A stretch of 64,000 nucleotides of DNA from an uncultured Flavobacteriaceae bacterium (GCA_947502975.1 CANNBV010000003.1:124001-188000), one strand, 5' to 3'; shown: positions 36,720 to 46,373, numbered from the stretch's first letter. Translations and numbers: made by a program. Notes: generated from the letters alone by a model not told the origin.

Positions 36720-38668
36720 TTAAGAATTACTTTGCCTATTATTCGCAGAAATACGCCTCAAAATGGTTAGTGTTTGCTATAGATATAGCTATAGTATTAT
36801 TAACTTTTTTCTTTGCTTATTTAGTTAGGTTTAATTTTACACTAGACTTTGATTTAAATCAATTTTTAGTTCAAATACCACTTCTAACAGCTATAGCTAC
36901 ATTTAGTTTTTTAGCTGTTGGGTCCTTTAAAAGTGTAATAAGACATACAGGTTTTACAGATGTAGTTAATGTATTTAAAGCCGTTGTGTTAATAGCATTG
37001 TTTTCTGTGACATTTGTTTTGATAAATAGATCTACAAGTCTAATTCCTAATTTCACAATACCACTATCTATTATAGTTATGCATTCGCTATTTAGTTTTG
37101 TTGCGCTTAGTGGATGCAGATTATTATTTAAGATCACATATAAACACTTAAAGTGTAAATTGATGTCTACTAAGAATATTATTATTTATGGGGCTGGGGA
37201 TACTGGTATTATTACCTATAATGCTTTAATAAATAATACTAGAAGTAATTATAACGTACTTTGTTTTGTAGACGATAACAAAAAGAAACAGGGTAAAGTT
37301 ATTAATGGAATTCCAATTATTACAATTGATAAGCTTGACCAAGATTACATACAGTTTAATAATGTCGATGAAATCATTGTTGCATCTCAAAAAATAGATT
37401 CTAAGGAAATTATTGCACTTGTAGATAGCTTAATTGAATTAAACGTAGAGATTAAAAAAGTACCACCAATTGAAAAATGGATTAATGGTGAGTTAAATTC
37501 GAGTCAAATAAAACAATTCCAAATTGAAGATTTATTAGGTCGTCCACCTATTAGAATAGATAATCCAAATTTACTGAATGAATTTAATGGTGAGACTATT
37601 TTAGTTACAGGTGCTGCAGGTTCTATAGGTAGTGAATTAGTTAAACAATTGTCTGCGTATGCTGTTAAAAATTTAATATTAGTAGACCAAGCAGAATCTG
37701 CCTTGTATGATGTACAGCAAGAATTAAAACGAAATGGAAGAAATAACTTCACGGCCATTGTAGCCGATATTCGTGATGGTTTAAGAATAGATACTATATT
37801 TCAAAATCATAAACCAACAATGGTATTTCATGCCGCTGCATATAAACATGTACCTTTAATGGAGCAATCTCCTTATGAGGCTATAAAAATAAATGTAAAT
37901 GGTACTAAATTACTGGCTGACACTGCATCAAGATATAATGTAAAAAAGTTTGTTTTTGTTTCTACAGATAAAGCTGTAAACCCAACTAGTGTTATGGGTG
38001 CAACAAAACGAATGGCTGAAATGTATATATCTTGCCTTCAAAAAGAAAGTAAAACTAAATTTATTACAACCAGATTTGGTAATGTACTTGGTTCGAATGG
38101 CTCAGTTATTCCTTTATTTAAAAAGCAAATTGAAAATGGAGGTCCTTTAACACTAACTCATGAAGAAATCACAAGATATTTTATGACTATTCCTGAGGCT
38201 TCTCAATTAGTATTAGAGGCAGGAACTATGGGTAAAGGTGGTGAAATATTCATATTTGATATGGGAGAATCTGTAAAAATATATGATTTAGCCAAAAACA
38301 TGATTAAATTATCTGGCTTACGTTTCCCTGAAGATATAGATATCAAAATAACAGGTTTGCGCCCAGGTGAAAAACTATATGAAGAACTTTTAGCTAATGG
38401 TGAAAACACACTATCTACTTATCACAAGAAGATACTAATTAGTAAAACTAGAGAGTTAGATTATGCTAAGATAAAATCTGAAATTGAAGATTTATGTATT
38501 ACCAATCGTTTTCAAAATAACAATATAGTGTTGAAAATGAAAAGCTTAATACCTGAATATAAATCTAATAATTCAGATTACGAGAAGTTCGATAAACGTG
38601 TACAAATCTATAAAAAGGTAAAAAGTGCCTCAGAGAATAAATCTAACAAATCGTTTATGAATTTTTAA
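36716..38668 (+). CDS. pglF: membrane-bound UDP-GlcNAc 4,6-dehydratase (PglF/EpsC/CapD-like)
   Basis: 650 residues. Four N-terminal transmembrane helices (residues about 18-140), a first nucleotide-binding fold IIIYGAGDTGIITYNAL near 155, and the catalytic dehydratase domain from about 290: TILVTGAAGSIGSELVKQL, VFHAAAYKHVPLMEQSPYEA and VSTDKAVNPTSVMGATKRM. The Asp-Lys pair (Asp418, Lys419) and Met427 in place of the usual tyrosine, with Lys431, are the hallmarks of this dehydratase group. It makes UDP-2-acetamido-2,6-dideoxy-4-keto-hexose, the PglE substrate. Full length for the PglF class. Confidence 0.92.
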   Translation: MIKNYFAYYSQKYASKWLVFAIDIAIVLLTFFFAYLVRFNFTLDFDLNQFLVQIPLLTAIATFSFLAVGSFKSVIRHTGFTDVVNVFKAVVLIALFSVTFVLINRSTSLIPNFTIPLSIIVMHSLFSFVALSGCRLLFKITYKHLKCKLMSTKNIIIYGAGDTGIITYNALINNTRSNYNVLCFVDDNKKKQGKVINGIPIITIDKLDQDYIQFNNVDEIIVASQKIDSKEIIALVDSLIELNVEIKKVPPIEKWINGELNSSQIKQFQIEDLLGRPPIRIDNPNLLNEFNGETILVTGAAGSIGSELVKQLSAYAVKNLILVDQAESALYDVQQELKRNGRNNFTAIVADIRDGLRIDTIFQNHKPTMVFHAAAYKHVPLMEQSPYEAIKINVNGTKLLADTASRYNVKKFVFVSTDKAVNPTSVMGATKRMAEMYISCLQKESKTKFITTRFGNVLGSNGSVIPLFKKQIENGGPLTLTHEEITRYFMTIPEASQLVLEAGTMGKGGEIFIFDMGESVKIYDLAKNMIKLSGLRFPEDIDIKITGLRPGEKLYEELLANGENTLSTYHKKILISKTRELDYAKIKSEIEDLCITNRFQNNNIVLKMKSLIPEYKSNNSDYEKFDKRVQIYKKVKSASENKSNKSFMNF

Positions 38669-38709
38669 GGTACAGCTAAATTTACTATTTTCCCCAAATA
38701 TAACTTAAC

Positions 38710-39468
38710 ATGTCATTTATAAAAAAGAGTGTAGTTTTTATATTAACTATAAATCTACTATTAGTTTCTTGCACGTCAAAAAAAGATGTTGTTTACTTTC
38801 AAAATGCAAAAAGTTTTGAAACAGCTGTAGATACAGATACGTTTGTTCCTAGATTTAAAGTGGATGATAATGTAAGCATATTCGTTTCTACTTTTGATTT
38901 GGAACTTGTAAAACCATTCAATCTTGCTCAAGGCAGTGAGTCTTTAGCAACACCAGTTACATATCTTATTGATGTAGATGGGAATATTGACTACCCAGTG
39001 TTAGGCAAAATAAAGTTATTAGGACTTACCGTTGAAGAAGCTAAAGAATTACTAAAGGAAAAATTAGAAATATATCTCAAAGATCCTATAGTTAACATTA
39101 GAATACTTAATTTTGAAATAACTGTACTTGGAGAGGTTAATAGACCCGGGACTTACCCAATCACTGGCGAGCGTGTAAGCTTGCTAAAAGCCCTTGGTAT
39201 GGCAGGTGATTTGACCATAAAAGGCAGAAGAGATAATATTTTAATTGTCAGAGATTTCAATGGAGAAAAAACCTATACAAGGCTAGATATTACAAGTAAA
39301 GAAGTTTTTAATTCACCTGTATATTTTTTGACACAAAATGATGTTGTGTATGTATCACCAAATAAGTCTCGAATTAGTGGCGCTTCAGGAGATACAAGAG
39401 TTGGTCTTATTTTGTCATTAGCTTCCTTTATAGTTGGTATTGGATTATTAGTAACACGTAGTAGATAA
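38710..39468 (+). CDS. wza: polysaccharide export lipoprotein (Wza-like)
   Basis: 252 residues. MSFIKKSVVFILTINLLLVSC is a lipoprotein signal with the lipobox cysteine. The Poly_export domain follows with YLIDVDGNIDYPVLGKIKLL and VEEAKELLKEKLEIYLKDP, then an SLBB-like segment FEITVLGEVNRPGTYPI, and a C-terminal hydrophobic helix (VGLILSLASFIVGIGLLV) that would span the outer membrane. Shorter than E. coli Wza, as is usual in Bacteroidota. It forms the outer-membrane channel together with the kinase encoded five bases downstream. Confidence 0.9.
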   Translation: MSFIKKSVVFILTINLLLVSCTSKKDVVYFQNAKSFETAVDTDTFVPRFKVDDNVSIFVSTFDLELVKPFNLAQGSESLATPVTYLIDVDGNIDYPVLGKIKLLGLTVEEAKELLKEKLEIYLKDPIVNIRILNFEITVLGEVNRPGTYPITGERVSLLKALGMAGDLTIKGRRDNILIVRDFNGEKTYTRLDITSKEVFNSPVYFLTQNDVVYVSPNKSRISGASGDTRVGLILSLASFIVGIGLLVTRSR

Positions 39469-39473
39469 TTATT

Positions 39474-41858
39474 ATGGAGATTAATAAAAACGAAATTACT
39501 TCTCAAAAAGTTTCCCAAGATTTCGACTTTAAAAAAGTTTTATCTACATATACCAAGCAGTGGAAATGGTTTGTTTTTTGTATCCTAATATCTATTGGAA
39601 TAGCATTTTTATATATAAGATATACACCACCTGAATTTCTAGCCTATGCTAAAGTGATGTTGGTAGATGATGCTGAAGCATCAGCACCTAGTGCGGCTTT
39701 ACAAGACCTTTCAATTTTTGCCGATAAAGATAATGCTAGAATTGAAGATGAGATAGAAGTTGCTAAATCTAGATTAATAATAAAAGATGTAATCAACCAG
39801 TTAGATTTAAATGTTCAGTGCTTTCTTCAAGGTACAATTTATGAAACAGAACTCTATGATAGTAAGCCTTTTAATATTAATTTCATAGCTTCAGACTCTA
39901 TAGTAAATAATAAATATTTTAATTGCTATATCGATGTTTTATCCGAAGTAGATTTTAACTATAGAATTCATGAAGATGATGTGCCTGTGAAGAAATCATT
40001 TGGTGAAAATATAGCTAAGTCTATTGGTGGAGTAGTATTGACACCTAGAGGAGATAATTTTGACCGACTTATTGGAAAAACAGTTAGATTGCAAGTTACA
40101 CCTATAAACAGTTTGATACAATATTATAAGTTTAAAATTAATATTGAGCAAATTGAGAAATCCTCTAGAATTGTTAGTGTTTCATTACAAGATCAGGTAA
40201 AGTCTAAAGCAATGCAAGTAGTAAATGCATTAATTGATTCATATAATAAAAACACTATTGCTAAAAAGAACGAAAAATCTAAAAATACAGCTGATTTTAT
40301 TGATGAAAGAATTAATCTTATTGCTGCTGATTTAGCTCAAGTAGATGATAGTGCAGAAAGATTTAAAACCAGCAATAAGCTAACGGATATTACGTCCGAA
40401 GCTGGGCTTTATTTAGATTATAATTCTCAAAGCGAACAGGAATTGAGTACTGCACAAAATGAGTTGAATGTTATCAATTTTATGAAAGATCAGGTAGGAG
40501 ACAGTAATGATCCTTTTTCGCCTGTGCCTTTAAACTTAGGGGTTACAGATCCTTCAGTGAGTGCAACTGCTCAAAAGTATAATGAAATACTACAGTTGAG
40601 ACAGCAGAAAATTAAAGGTTCTAGTGATAAAAACCCGATTGTAGTTAATTTAGACCAACAATTAAATACATTACGAAATAGCTTAAGACAGAGTCTAAAT
40701 AGTTCTGCCAGTGCTATTGGTATTAAAGTTAGAAATTTACAAAATCAAATAAATAAAATAAGCTCAAAAATATATGCTGTTCCTGGGCAAACTAGAGAAT
40801 TAAGAGATATACAGAGAGAACAAGGTACTAAAGAAGCGTTATACATATATCTATTACAAAAAAGAGAAGAAGCAACGATTTCATTAACTGCTACATCTCC
40901 AAATGCCATAGTAATAGATGAAGCTTACGGTAAATCAACGCCAGTTTCTCCAAACAAAAAAATTATATTGCTTGCAGCAGCTTTTCTTGGCTTTTTAGTG
41001 CCATTTGGCTTTATTTATGTAGGTGATTTATTAGATTCTAAAATTCATAATAAAGAAGATTTAATTGATATTATCAAAAACATTACGGTTTTAGGTGAAG
41101 TTCCTAGAATAAAAGGTAATAATTCTAATACATTTATAAAAAGAAATGATAGGTCTCTCTTATCTGAATCCTTTAGGATAATTAGGACTAATTTTGATTA
41201 TGTAAAGCGTAGTAGAAGTACTCAAAAGTATAATAACGTATTATTTGTAACTTCAACAATTAATGGAGAAGGTAAATCTTTTTTCAGTATTAATATGGCT
41301 TTAACACTAGCAAATACTGGAAAAAAGGTATTATTAGTTGGTGGTGATATTAGAAATCCTCAAACACATACGATTCTTAAAAAAGGCGATAAGGATCTTT
41401 CTAAGATTGGTCTAACAGATTACATTACAGATGGTTCTATTAATATTAAAAATGTTGTGAATACCTACCAAGTTAATGATATCACAATAGATGCGTTGTT
41501 TTCTGGGAAAGTACCTCCAAATCCAGCAGAATTGTTAATGAGTGATAGAATTGAAGCAATGTTTGATACTGTTTCTGAACAGTACGACTATGTTGTAGTA
41601 GATACTGCACCTTCTATGCTTGTAACAGACACTCTATTATTTAGTCAATATGCAGGTCATACGATTTATTTAACTCGCGCAGACTATACAGAAAAGCGTA
41701 TATTAAATTTTGCAAAAGAACTTCATGAAGATAAAAAGCTCAATGGTATGATGCTAGTAGTTAATGATGTAAAACAATCTAATTTTGGTTATGGTGCTAA
41801 ATACGGATATTATGGTACGCCAAAAAAGAAAAAGTGGTATTCACTTAAAAAAGCATAA
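39474..41858 (+). CDS. wzc: polysaccharide chain-length/tyrosine autokinase protein (Wzc-like)
   Basis: 794 residues. An N-terminal Wzz domain between two membrane helices (about 33-52 and 500-520), with a long periplasmic coiled-coil region (for example LSTAQNELNVINFM and KVRNLQNQINKISSKIYAVP), then a cytoplasmic BY-kinase: Walker A NGEGKSFFSINMAL with Lys601, Walker A' VLLVGGDIRNPQ and Walker B DYVVVDTAPSML. The C-terminus carries the tyrosine cluster (FGYGAKYGYYGTPKKKKWY) that is autophosphorylated. It controls polymer length and export with Wza. Last gene before a strong terminator. Confidence 0.93.
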   Translation: MEINKNEITSQKVSQDFDFKKVLSTYTKQWKWFVFCILISIGIAFLYIRYTPPEFLAYAKVMLVDDAEASAPSAALQDLSIFADKDNARIEDEIEVAKSRLIIKDVINQLDLNVQCFLQGTIYETELYDSKPFNINFIASDSIVNNKYFNCYIDVLSEVDFNYRIHEDDVPVKKSFGENIAKSIGGVVLTPRGDNFDRLIGKTVRLQVTPINSLIQYYKFKINIEQIEKSSRIVSVSLQDQVKSKAMQVVNALIDSYNKNTIAKKNEKSKNTADFIDERINLIAADLAQVDDSAERFKTSNKLTDITSEAGLYLDYNSQSEQELSTAQNELNVINFMKDQVGDSNDPFSPVPLNLGVTDPSVSATAQKYNEILQLRQQKIKGSSDKNPIVVNLDQQLNTLRNSLRQSLNSSASAIGIKVRNLQNQINKISSKIYAVPGQTRELRDIQREQGTKEALYIYLLQKREEATISLTATSPNAIVIDEAYGKSTPVSPNKKIILLAAAFLGFLVPFGFIYVGDLLDSKIHNKEDLIDIIKNITVLGEVPRIKGNNSNTFIKRNDRSLLSESFRIIRTNFDYVKRSRSTQKYNNVLFVTSTINGEGKSFFSINMALTLANTGKKVLLVGGDIRNPQTHTILKKGDKDLSKIGLTDYITDGSINIKNVVNTYQVNDITIDALFSGKVPPNPAELLMSDRIEAMFDTVSEQYDYVVVDTAPSMLVTDTLLFSQYAGHTIYLTRADYTEKRILNFAKELHEDKKLNGMMLVVNDVKQSNFGYGAKYGYYGTPKKKKWYSLKKA

Positions 41859-41900
41859 AAAGAAGCCCAGTAAATTTAATTTACTGGGTTTCTTCTTTTT
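41857..41900. terminator. bidirectional terminator after the Wzc-like gene
   Basis: Stem CCCAGTAAA (41866-41874) / TTTACTGGG (41880-41888) with loop TTTAA, extended by AAAAGAAG on the left and the complementary T/C-rich sequence on the right. It lies between the convergent genes ending at 41858 (+) and 41916 (-). Confidence 0.88.
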
Positions 41901-41915
41901 AAATTTAATTCTCTT

Positions 41916-42983
41916 TTATTTTAAATAATATTGAAACGCATTTAATATTACTTCTTCGTCTACTAAACAATCTATTTTCGTCTTTCCTATATCCTCAAGT
42001 AAAACAAAATTTATATTACCATGTGAATTCTTTTTATCATACTTAAGAAGTTCTATGATAGCTGGGTAATCATCTTTTTCAAACTCCACTTTGCCATAGT
42101 ATTTTCTTAATAATGCTTTGATGTTTGTTGCTTTTTCTTCGGGAAAGCCTACTAATTCTTTTGATATGTAAAGCGCAAGCACCATACCTATAGCAATGGC
42201 TTCACCATGTAATAAATCCGTTTTATTTGGATTACTCAAAAAATATGATTCTATAGCGTGCCCTAGTGTGTGTCCGAAATTCAACGTTTTTCTCAAACCA
42301 TTTTCGCGAGGATCTTTATCAACAACATGCTTTTTAATTAAAACCGACTCGTAAATTAACTCATCTAAATCCTCTAAAGTTAACTCAGAAAAATTATTGA
42401 ATTTATTCCAATATGTTTCATTACTAATTAAACCATGTTTCAACATTTCTGCAAGTCCAGAGCGCATTTGTTCTTTTGGCAGAGTATCGAGATATTTGGT
42501 GTCTATCAAAACTATATCAGGAGTACTTATAACGCCTATTTGATTTTTTAACGTGCCTAAATCTACTCCTGTTTTTCCGCCTACCGACGCATCTACCATA
42601 GCCAATAAAGATGTAGGTATATTAACATAGGCTATACCTCGTTTAAATGTTGATGCAACAAATCCTCCTAAATCTGTTACAACACCACCACCAATATTTA
42701 TAAGTAAACTTTTTCTATCTCCATCTAATTCAGACAAAGTGTCCCAAACACCAACACAAGTATCAATAGTTTTATAAATCTCGCCAGCTTGAATTTCTAT
42801 AATCTCGATATTACCAACATATTCTATTTTAGACATAAAATACGGAAGACAATGCTCATGAGTATTCGTATCAACTAAAATAAAAATTTTAGAAAAATTG
42901 TACTGTTCTATGTGTTTATTAAGCGCAGGATAGCAAATATCATTAAAATGAATTATGCCATTATTTGCTGTTATGGAATCCAT
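41916..42983 (-). CDS. aroB: 3-dehydroquinate synthase
   Basis: 355 residues. GGGVVTDLGGFVASTFKRG and PTSLLAMVDASVGGKTGVDL (NAD+ and substrate binding), DTKYLDTLPKEQMRSGLAEM and FGHTLGHAIESYFL with the zinc-ligand histidines are all present, as is HGEAIAIGM. It converts DAHP to 3-dehydroquinate in aromatic amino acid biosynthesis. Normal length. It marks the boundary to core genome after the polysaccharide locus and is divergent from the proline dehydrogenase gene at 43075. Confidence 0.95.
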   Translation of the reverse strand: MDSITANNGIIHFNDICYPALNKHIEQYNFSKIFILVDTNTHEHCLPYFMSKIEYVGNIEIIEIQAGEIYKTIDTCVGVWDTLSELDGDRKSLLINIGGGVVTDLGGFVASTFKRGIAYVNIPTSLLAMVDASVGGKTGVDLGTLKNQIGVISTPDIVLIDTKYLDTLPKEQMRSGLAEMLKHGLISNETYWNKFNNFSELTLEDLDELIYESVLIKKHVVDKDPRENGLRKTLNFGHTLGHAIESYFLSNPNKTDLLHGEAIAIGMVLALYISKELVGFPEEKATNIKALLRKYYGKVEFEKDDYPAIIELLKYDKKNSHGNINFVLLEDIGKTKIDCLVDEEVILNAFQYYLK

Positions 42984-43051
42984 GAAAACTATTTAGTTAT
43001 TTGCCTGCGAAATTAAGTAGATTTTAATAAAAAAGGTAATATGAGTATAAT

Positions 43052-43059
43052 TATATTTG
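43052..43059 (+). promoter_or_regulatory. candidate -7 element before proline dehydrogenase
   Basis: TATATTTG fits TAnnTTTG and lies 15 bases before the ATG at 43075, so the leader would be very short. No clear -33 box. Candidate only. Confidence 0.3.
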
Positions 43060-43074
43060 TGAAAAAATAGTAGG

Positions 43075-44250
43075 ATGATTAATAAGGATACCTTCAATAA
43101 CACCAAGATTGCATTTAGTCTTAAAAATGATTCGCAATTAGAACGTGCTTATTTTTTATTTAAAATGATTTCTGTTGAACCCCTAGTACGGATTGGTACA
43201 GCGGCTACTAATTTTGCCTTGAAGGCCAATTTACCTATTGAGGGTTTAATTCGTTCTACAGTGTTTGATCATTTTTGTGGTGGCATTAATGAAGAGGATT
43301 GTTTGCCGGTAATTAATAGCATGTTTGCTAAAGGCGTAAGTTCTGTTTTAGATTATTCAGTTGAAGGAAAAGAAAATGAGCAAGAATTTGATAGTGCATT
43401 GCAAACGGTTTTGAATATTATAGAATTTGCAAAAGCTTTAGATGCTATACCTATCGCAGTTTTTAAACCTTCTGGTTTTGGACGTTTTAAATTGTATGAA
43501 AAGATAAATCAGGGTTTAGAATTGAGCGAAGAAGAAATTGAAGAGTGGGCAAGGGTAGAAGCTCGTTTTCATGCGGTATGTAAAAAAGCGAAAGCTTATG
43601 ATGTAGCAGTATTAATAGATGCTGAAGAAAGTTGGATACAAGATGCAGCAGATAGACTGGTCACAAAAATGATGAAAATTTATAATACGGAAAAGCCTAT
43701 TGTTTACAATACATTACAAATGTACAGGCACGATAGGATGCAATTTTTAAAACAGGAACATGATAAGGCAAAAAGGGAAGGATACTATCTTGGTTATAAA
43801 TTGGTACGAGGCGCATATATGGAAAAGGAAAATGACAGGGCCAAGGAAGAAAATTATGAATCGCCAATTTGTAAAAGCAAGCAGTTAACCGATGAGAATT
43901 TTGATACTGGATTGCGCTATATGATTGATCATTTAGATCGTATGTCGATTTTTGCTGGTACACATAATGAAGATAGTTCTTATTTACTTATGCAATTAAT
44001 GGCTGAAAAAAGGATTTTAAATAATGATCCCCGTATTTGGTTTGGCCAATTGTACGGTATGAGTGATCATATTAGTTTTAATTTGGCGCATTTAGGTTAT
44101 AATGTAGCGAAGTATATGCCTTTTGGTCCAGTTAAAGATGTAATGCCTTATCTAATAAGAAGAGCAGAAGAAAACACTTCGGTAGCTGGACAAACTGGAA
44201 GAGAATTAAAACTTATCAAAGAAGAAAAGAAACGAAGACGATTATCCTAA
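43075..44250 (+). CDS. proline dehydrogenase
   Basis: 391 residues, the monofunctional Bacteroidota form. VRIGTAATNFALKANLPIEG, STVFDHFCGG, VAVLIDAEESWIQDAADRLV, LGYKLVRGAYMEKEND and FAGTHNEDSSYLLMQLMAE follow the ProDH (beta/alpha)8 barrel, with the RRxxEN motif RRAEENTSVAGQTGREL at the C-terminal end. It oxidises proline to pyrroline-5-carboxylate with FAD. Next to aroB, an arrangement familiar in Flavobacteriaceae. Its stop overlaps the stop of the convergent dehydratase gene at 44247. Confidence 0.92.
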   Translation: MINKDTFNNTKIAFSLKNDSQLERAYFLFKMISVEPLVRIGTAATNFALKANLPIEGLIRSTVFDHFCGGINEEDCLPVINSMFAKGVSSVLDYSVEGKENEQEFDSALQTVLNIIEFAKALDAIPIAVFKPSGFGRFKLYEKINQGLELSEEEIEEWARVEARFHAVCKKAKAYDVAVLIDAEESWIQDAADRLVTKMMKIYNTEKPIVYNTLQMYRHDRMQFLKQEHDKAKREGYYLGYKLVRGAYMEKENDRAKEENYESPICKSKQLTDENFDTGLRYMIDHLDRMSIFAGTHNEDSSYLLMQLMAEKRILNNDPRIWFGQLYGMSDHISFNLAHLGYNVAKYMPFGPVKDVMPYLIRRAEENTSVAGQTGRELKLIKEEKKRRRLS

Positions 44251-45332
44251 ATTGCACAAAGTTCTCTTAGAATTTTCTTAATTTCAGTAGCACTCATAGA
44301 TTGATCTATAGCACTAAGTTTTTTTAGATCTATTTTATTGAAACTTTCAATATTTTCATTGATGTAGAAAATATCTTTATTTGGAGTTGAGATCAATTGT
44401 TCATTTTCAGTAGTAATAGATTCATGCAACTTTTCACCTTCTGTTAATTTAGAAGTCATAATAGCAGTTGATACTTTGTTATTTCCATTAAATTCTGAAA
44501 TCAGAACTTTGGCTAAATCTAGTATTCTTATTGGTTCACCCATACCAAAAGAAACTTTATTATAATCTTGCATATTAAGCTGTATTACATCTAAAATTAA
44601 TTGACAAGCTCTATTCTTATCAATAAATAGCCTTGTAGCATTTTCATCTGTTATAGTGATATGCTGTCCACTCTTTAATTGTTTTACAAATAAAGGTACC
44701 ACAGAACCATTAGAACCAAAAATATTCCCAAATCGAGCAGAGATAAATTTAGTTGATATAGAATTGTTATTTAATTGTGATAAATACTGTTCTGATACTA
44801 ACTTAGTCATACCCATAACGCCGATTGGATTTACTGCCTTATCTGTAGATATAAATATGAACCGTTTGGAGTGATACTTTATTGCTAATTCTGAAAGTAA
44901 TCTAGTAGCAAAAATATTAGTTTTAATAGCTTCTAAAGGATGTTGCTCCACTAACGACACATGTTTGTATGCGGCGGTATGTAAAATTATGGTGGGCTTA
45001 AAAGATTCAAAAATGTGAGACATTTGTACTTCATCTTTTATATCCCCTAATATGAAGCTAATGTTTTTAGGTGTTTTAGTAAGGCTATTTTTTAAATAGA
45101 AGAGAGGTGTTTCAGCGTTATCAACAAGTACAAGCCCTTTAAACTTCGAAGAAAATAACAAACTACATAATCCAGAACCAATAGATCCTGCCGCACCAGT
45201 TATTAAAATGGTCTCACTTGAAAAATCGTAATTTGTAGTTTGATTTGTTAAAGGTTTATTGTTAGCCAATACCTGAGAGCTATCAAGTAGGTCTTTAATT
45301 CTTTCAATATTATGATTGGTCATTAAGGTCAA
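44247..45332 (-). CDS. short UDP-sugar 4,6-dehydratase (FlaA1/CapD-like), without membrane domain
   Basis: 361 residues (a second ATG three codons in is possible). It is the catalytic domain only: TILITGAAGSIGSGLCSLLF, TAAYKHVSLVEQHPLEA, ISTDKAVNPIGVMGMTKLVS with Asp164, Lys165, Met173 and Lys177, and ARFGNIFGSNGSVVPLF. The N-terminal transmembrane region and first nucleotide-binding fold of the PglF type at 36716 are absent. It would act on a nucleotide sugar in the cytoplasm. It follows the second sugar transferase gene by 62 bases and probably serves with it. Product could be a 4-keto-6-deoxy sugar; the stereochemistry is not readable. Confidence 0.85.
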   Translation of the reverse strand: MTLMTNHNIERIKDLLDSSQVLANNKPLTNQTTNYDFSSETILITGAAGSIGSGLCSLLFSSKFKGLVLVDNAETPLFYLKNSLTKTPKNISFILGDIKDEVQMSHIFESFKPTIILHTAAYKHVSLVEQHPLEAIKTNIFATRLLSELAIKYHSKRFIFISTDKAVNPIGVMGMTKLVSEQYLSQLNNNSISTKFISARFGNIFGSNGSVVPLFVKQLKSGQHITITDENATRLFIDKNRACQLILDVIQLNMQDYNKVSFGMGEPIRILDLAKVLISEFNGNNKVSTAIMTSKLTEGEKLHESITTENEQLISTPNKDIFYINENIESFNKIDLKKLSAIDQSMSATEIKKILRELCAI

Positions 45333-45394
45333 GGGTTAATTTGATATTTGAAAAATATCAATAATAAAAGTATAATCCAAAGTTGTGAATAAAA

Positions 45395-45988
45395 TTACTT
45401 CACTATCACCCTATAAATTGTGATTAATATTAATTTTATGTCAAAAAAGAAGTTTCTTTTTTTCAAGTATAGTTTATTGTATTGTAATTTGTCTGGAATA
45501 ATTGTATTTATAAAATAAGCTTCTGGATCGTCTGCTTTTTTCAATAATTCTACTTCATTTCTATATTCTAAAGATGCTAATCCAGTAATCCCAGGTTTTA
45601 GTTTATAAATTACTAAATCTTCAGGCTTATAAAAATTGACATAATATCTCAACTCTGGTCTTGGTCCAACAAAACTCATATCGCCCTTTATGATGTTTAG
45701 AAGTTGGGGTAATTCATCTATCTTATATTTTCTTAAGAAATAGCCTATTTTTGTGACTCTAGAATCATTATCACCAATAGTCAATAATCCTTTTTTCTGA
45801 GATTTAACATACATAGTCCTGAATTTATAAATATTGAATTCAGTGTTGTGTTGCCCAACGCGTTCTTGAATAAATAAAATTGGGCCTTTAGAGTCTAGCT
45901 TAATAATAATTGCAATTAAAAGCAGTATAGGTAATAGAAGAATTAAACCTAGTAAAGCAAAAATAAAATCAAATACGCGTTTTATCAT
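45395..45988 (-). CDS. second undecaprenyl-phosphate sugar phosphotransferase (PglC/WcaJ catalytic domain)
   Basis: 197 residues. MIKRVFDFIFALLGLILLLP is the membrane segment, ILFIQERVGQHNTEFNIYKF, KYKIDELPQLLNIIKGDMSF with the Asp-Glu pair, and GPRPELRYYV plus KPGITGLASLEYRNE are present. Same family as 16746-17369, but the third block differs (GLASLEYRN versus GLAQVNGRN), so a different sugar is likely. Its ATG overlaps the stop of the small gene before it (ATGA). It is in a unit with alanine dehydrogenase and the short dehydratase, away from the main locus. Confidence 0.87.
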   Translation of the reverse strand: MIKRVFDFIFALLGLILLLPILLLIAIIIKLDSKGPILFIQERVGQHNTEFNIYKFRTMYVKSQKKGLLTIGDNDSRVTKIGYFLRKYKIDELPQLLNIIKGDMSFVGPRPELRYYVNFYKPEDLVIYKLKPGITGLASLEYRNEVELLKKADDPEAYFINTIIPDKLQYNKLYLKKRNFFFDIKLILITIYRVIVK

Positions 45989-46344
45989 TCTTCAGAAGAG
46001 AAATTTAAGACTTTTACCAGACTATCACAGTTTGCAACAGATATTTCAATCTCTTTGTTGTCTAATTCGTTTTCAATCAAATAAATACCACAGGGTGTTT
46101 GTCGTGGCGTGCTTTTTGAGAAATTTACGTGTCCAGTTTTTAATAATTCATTAATCCTAGTGGTATCTAGTGCACTTAAAATAGCATCTGAATATTCAAA
46201 TGGCTTTGAATTAATATTTTTGAGAACTCTTGCTTCTGGACCATAAGCACAAGATGTTTTTTTACCACTTAAAAAAAAGGCTAGAATAATTAACCCTATT
46301 GAAAAACCACCTAAATAATAGCCAATACGTTGAATTAGTTTCAT
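45985..46344 (-). CDS. small membrane-anchored protein of unknown function
   Basis: 119 residues. A single N-terminal hydrophobic segment (IGYYLGGFSIGLIILAFFLS) with a polar, probably periplasmic tail containing CAYGPEARVLKNI and QTPCGIYLIENE, two cysteines that could pair. I recall similar small proteins next to alanine dehydrogenase in Flavobacteriaceae (perhaps the DUF4258 group), but I cannot confirm it. It follows ald by 29 bases and its stop overlaps the sugar transferase start by four bases, so it is cotranscribed. Confidence 0.6.
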   Translation of the reverse strand: MKLIQRIGYYLGGFSIGLIILAFFLSGKKTSCAYGPEARVLKNINSKPFEYSDAILSALDTTRINELLKTGHVNFSKSTPRQTPCGIYLIENELDNKEIEISVANCDSLVKVLNFSSEE

Positions 46345-46373
46345 TTACACGTTGTAAAAGGAGAGAAGTATAA

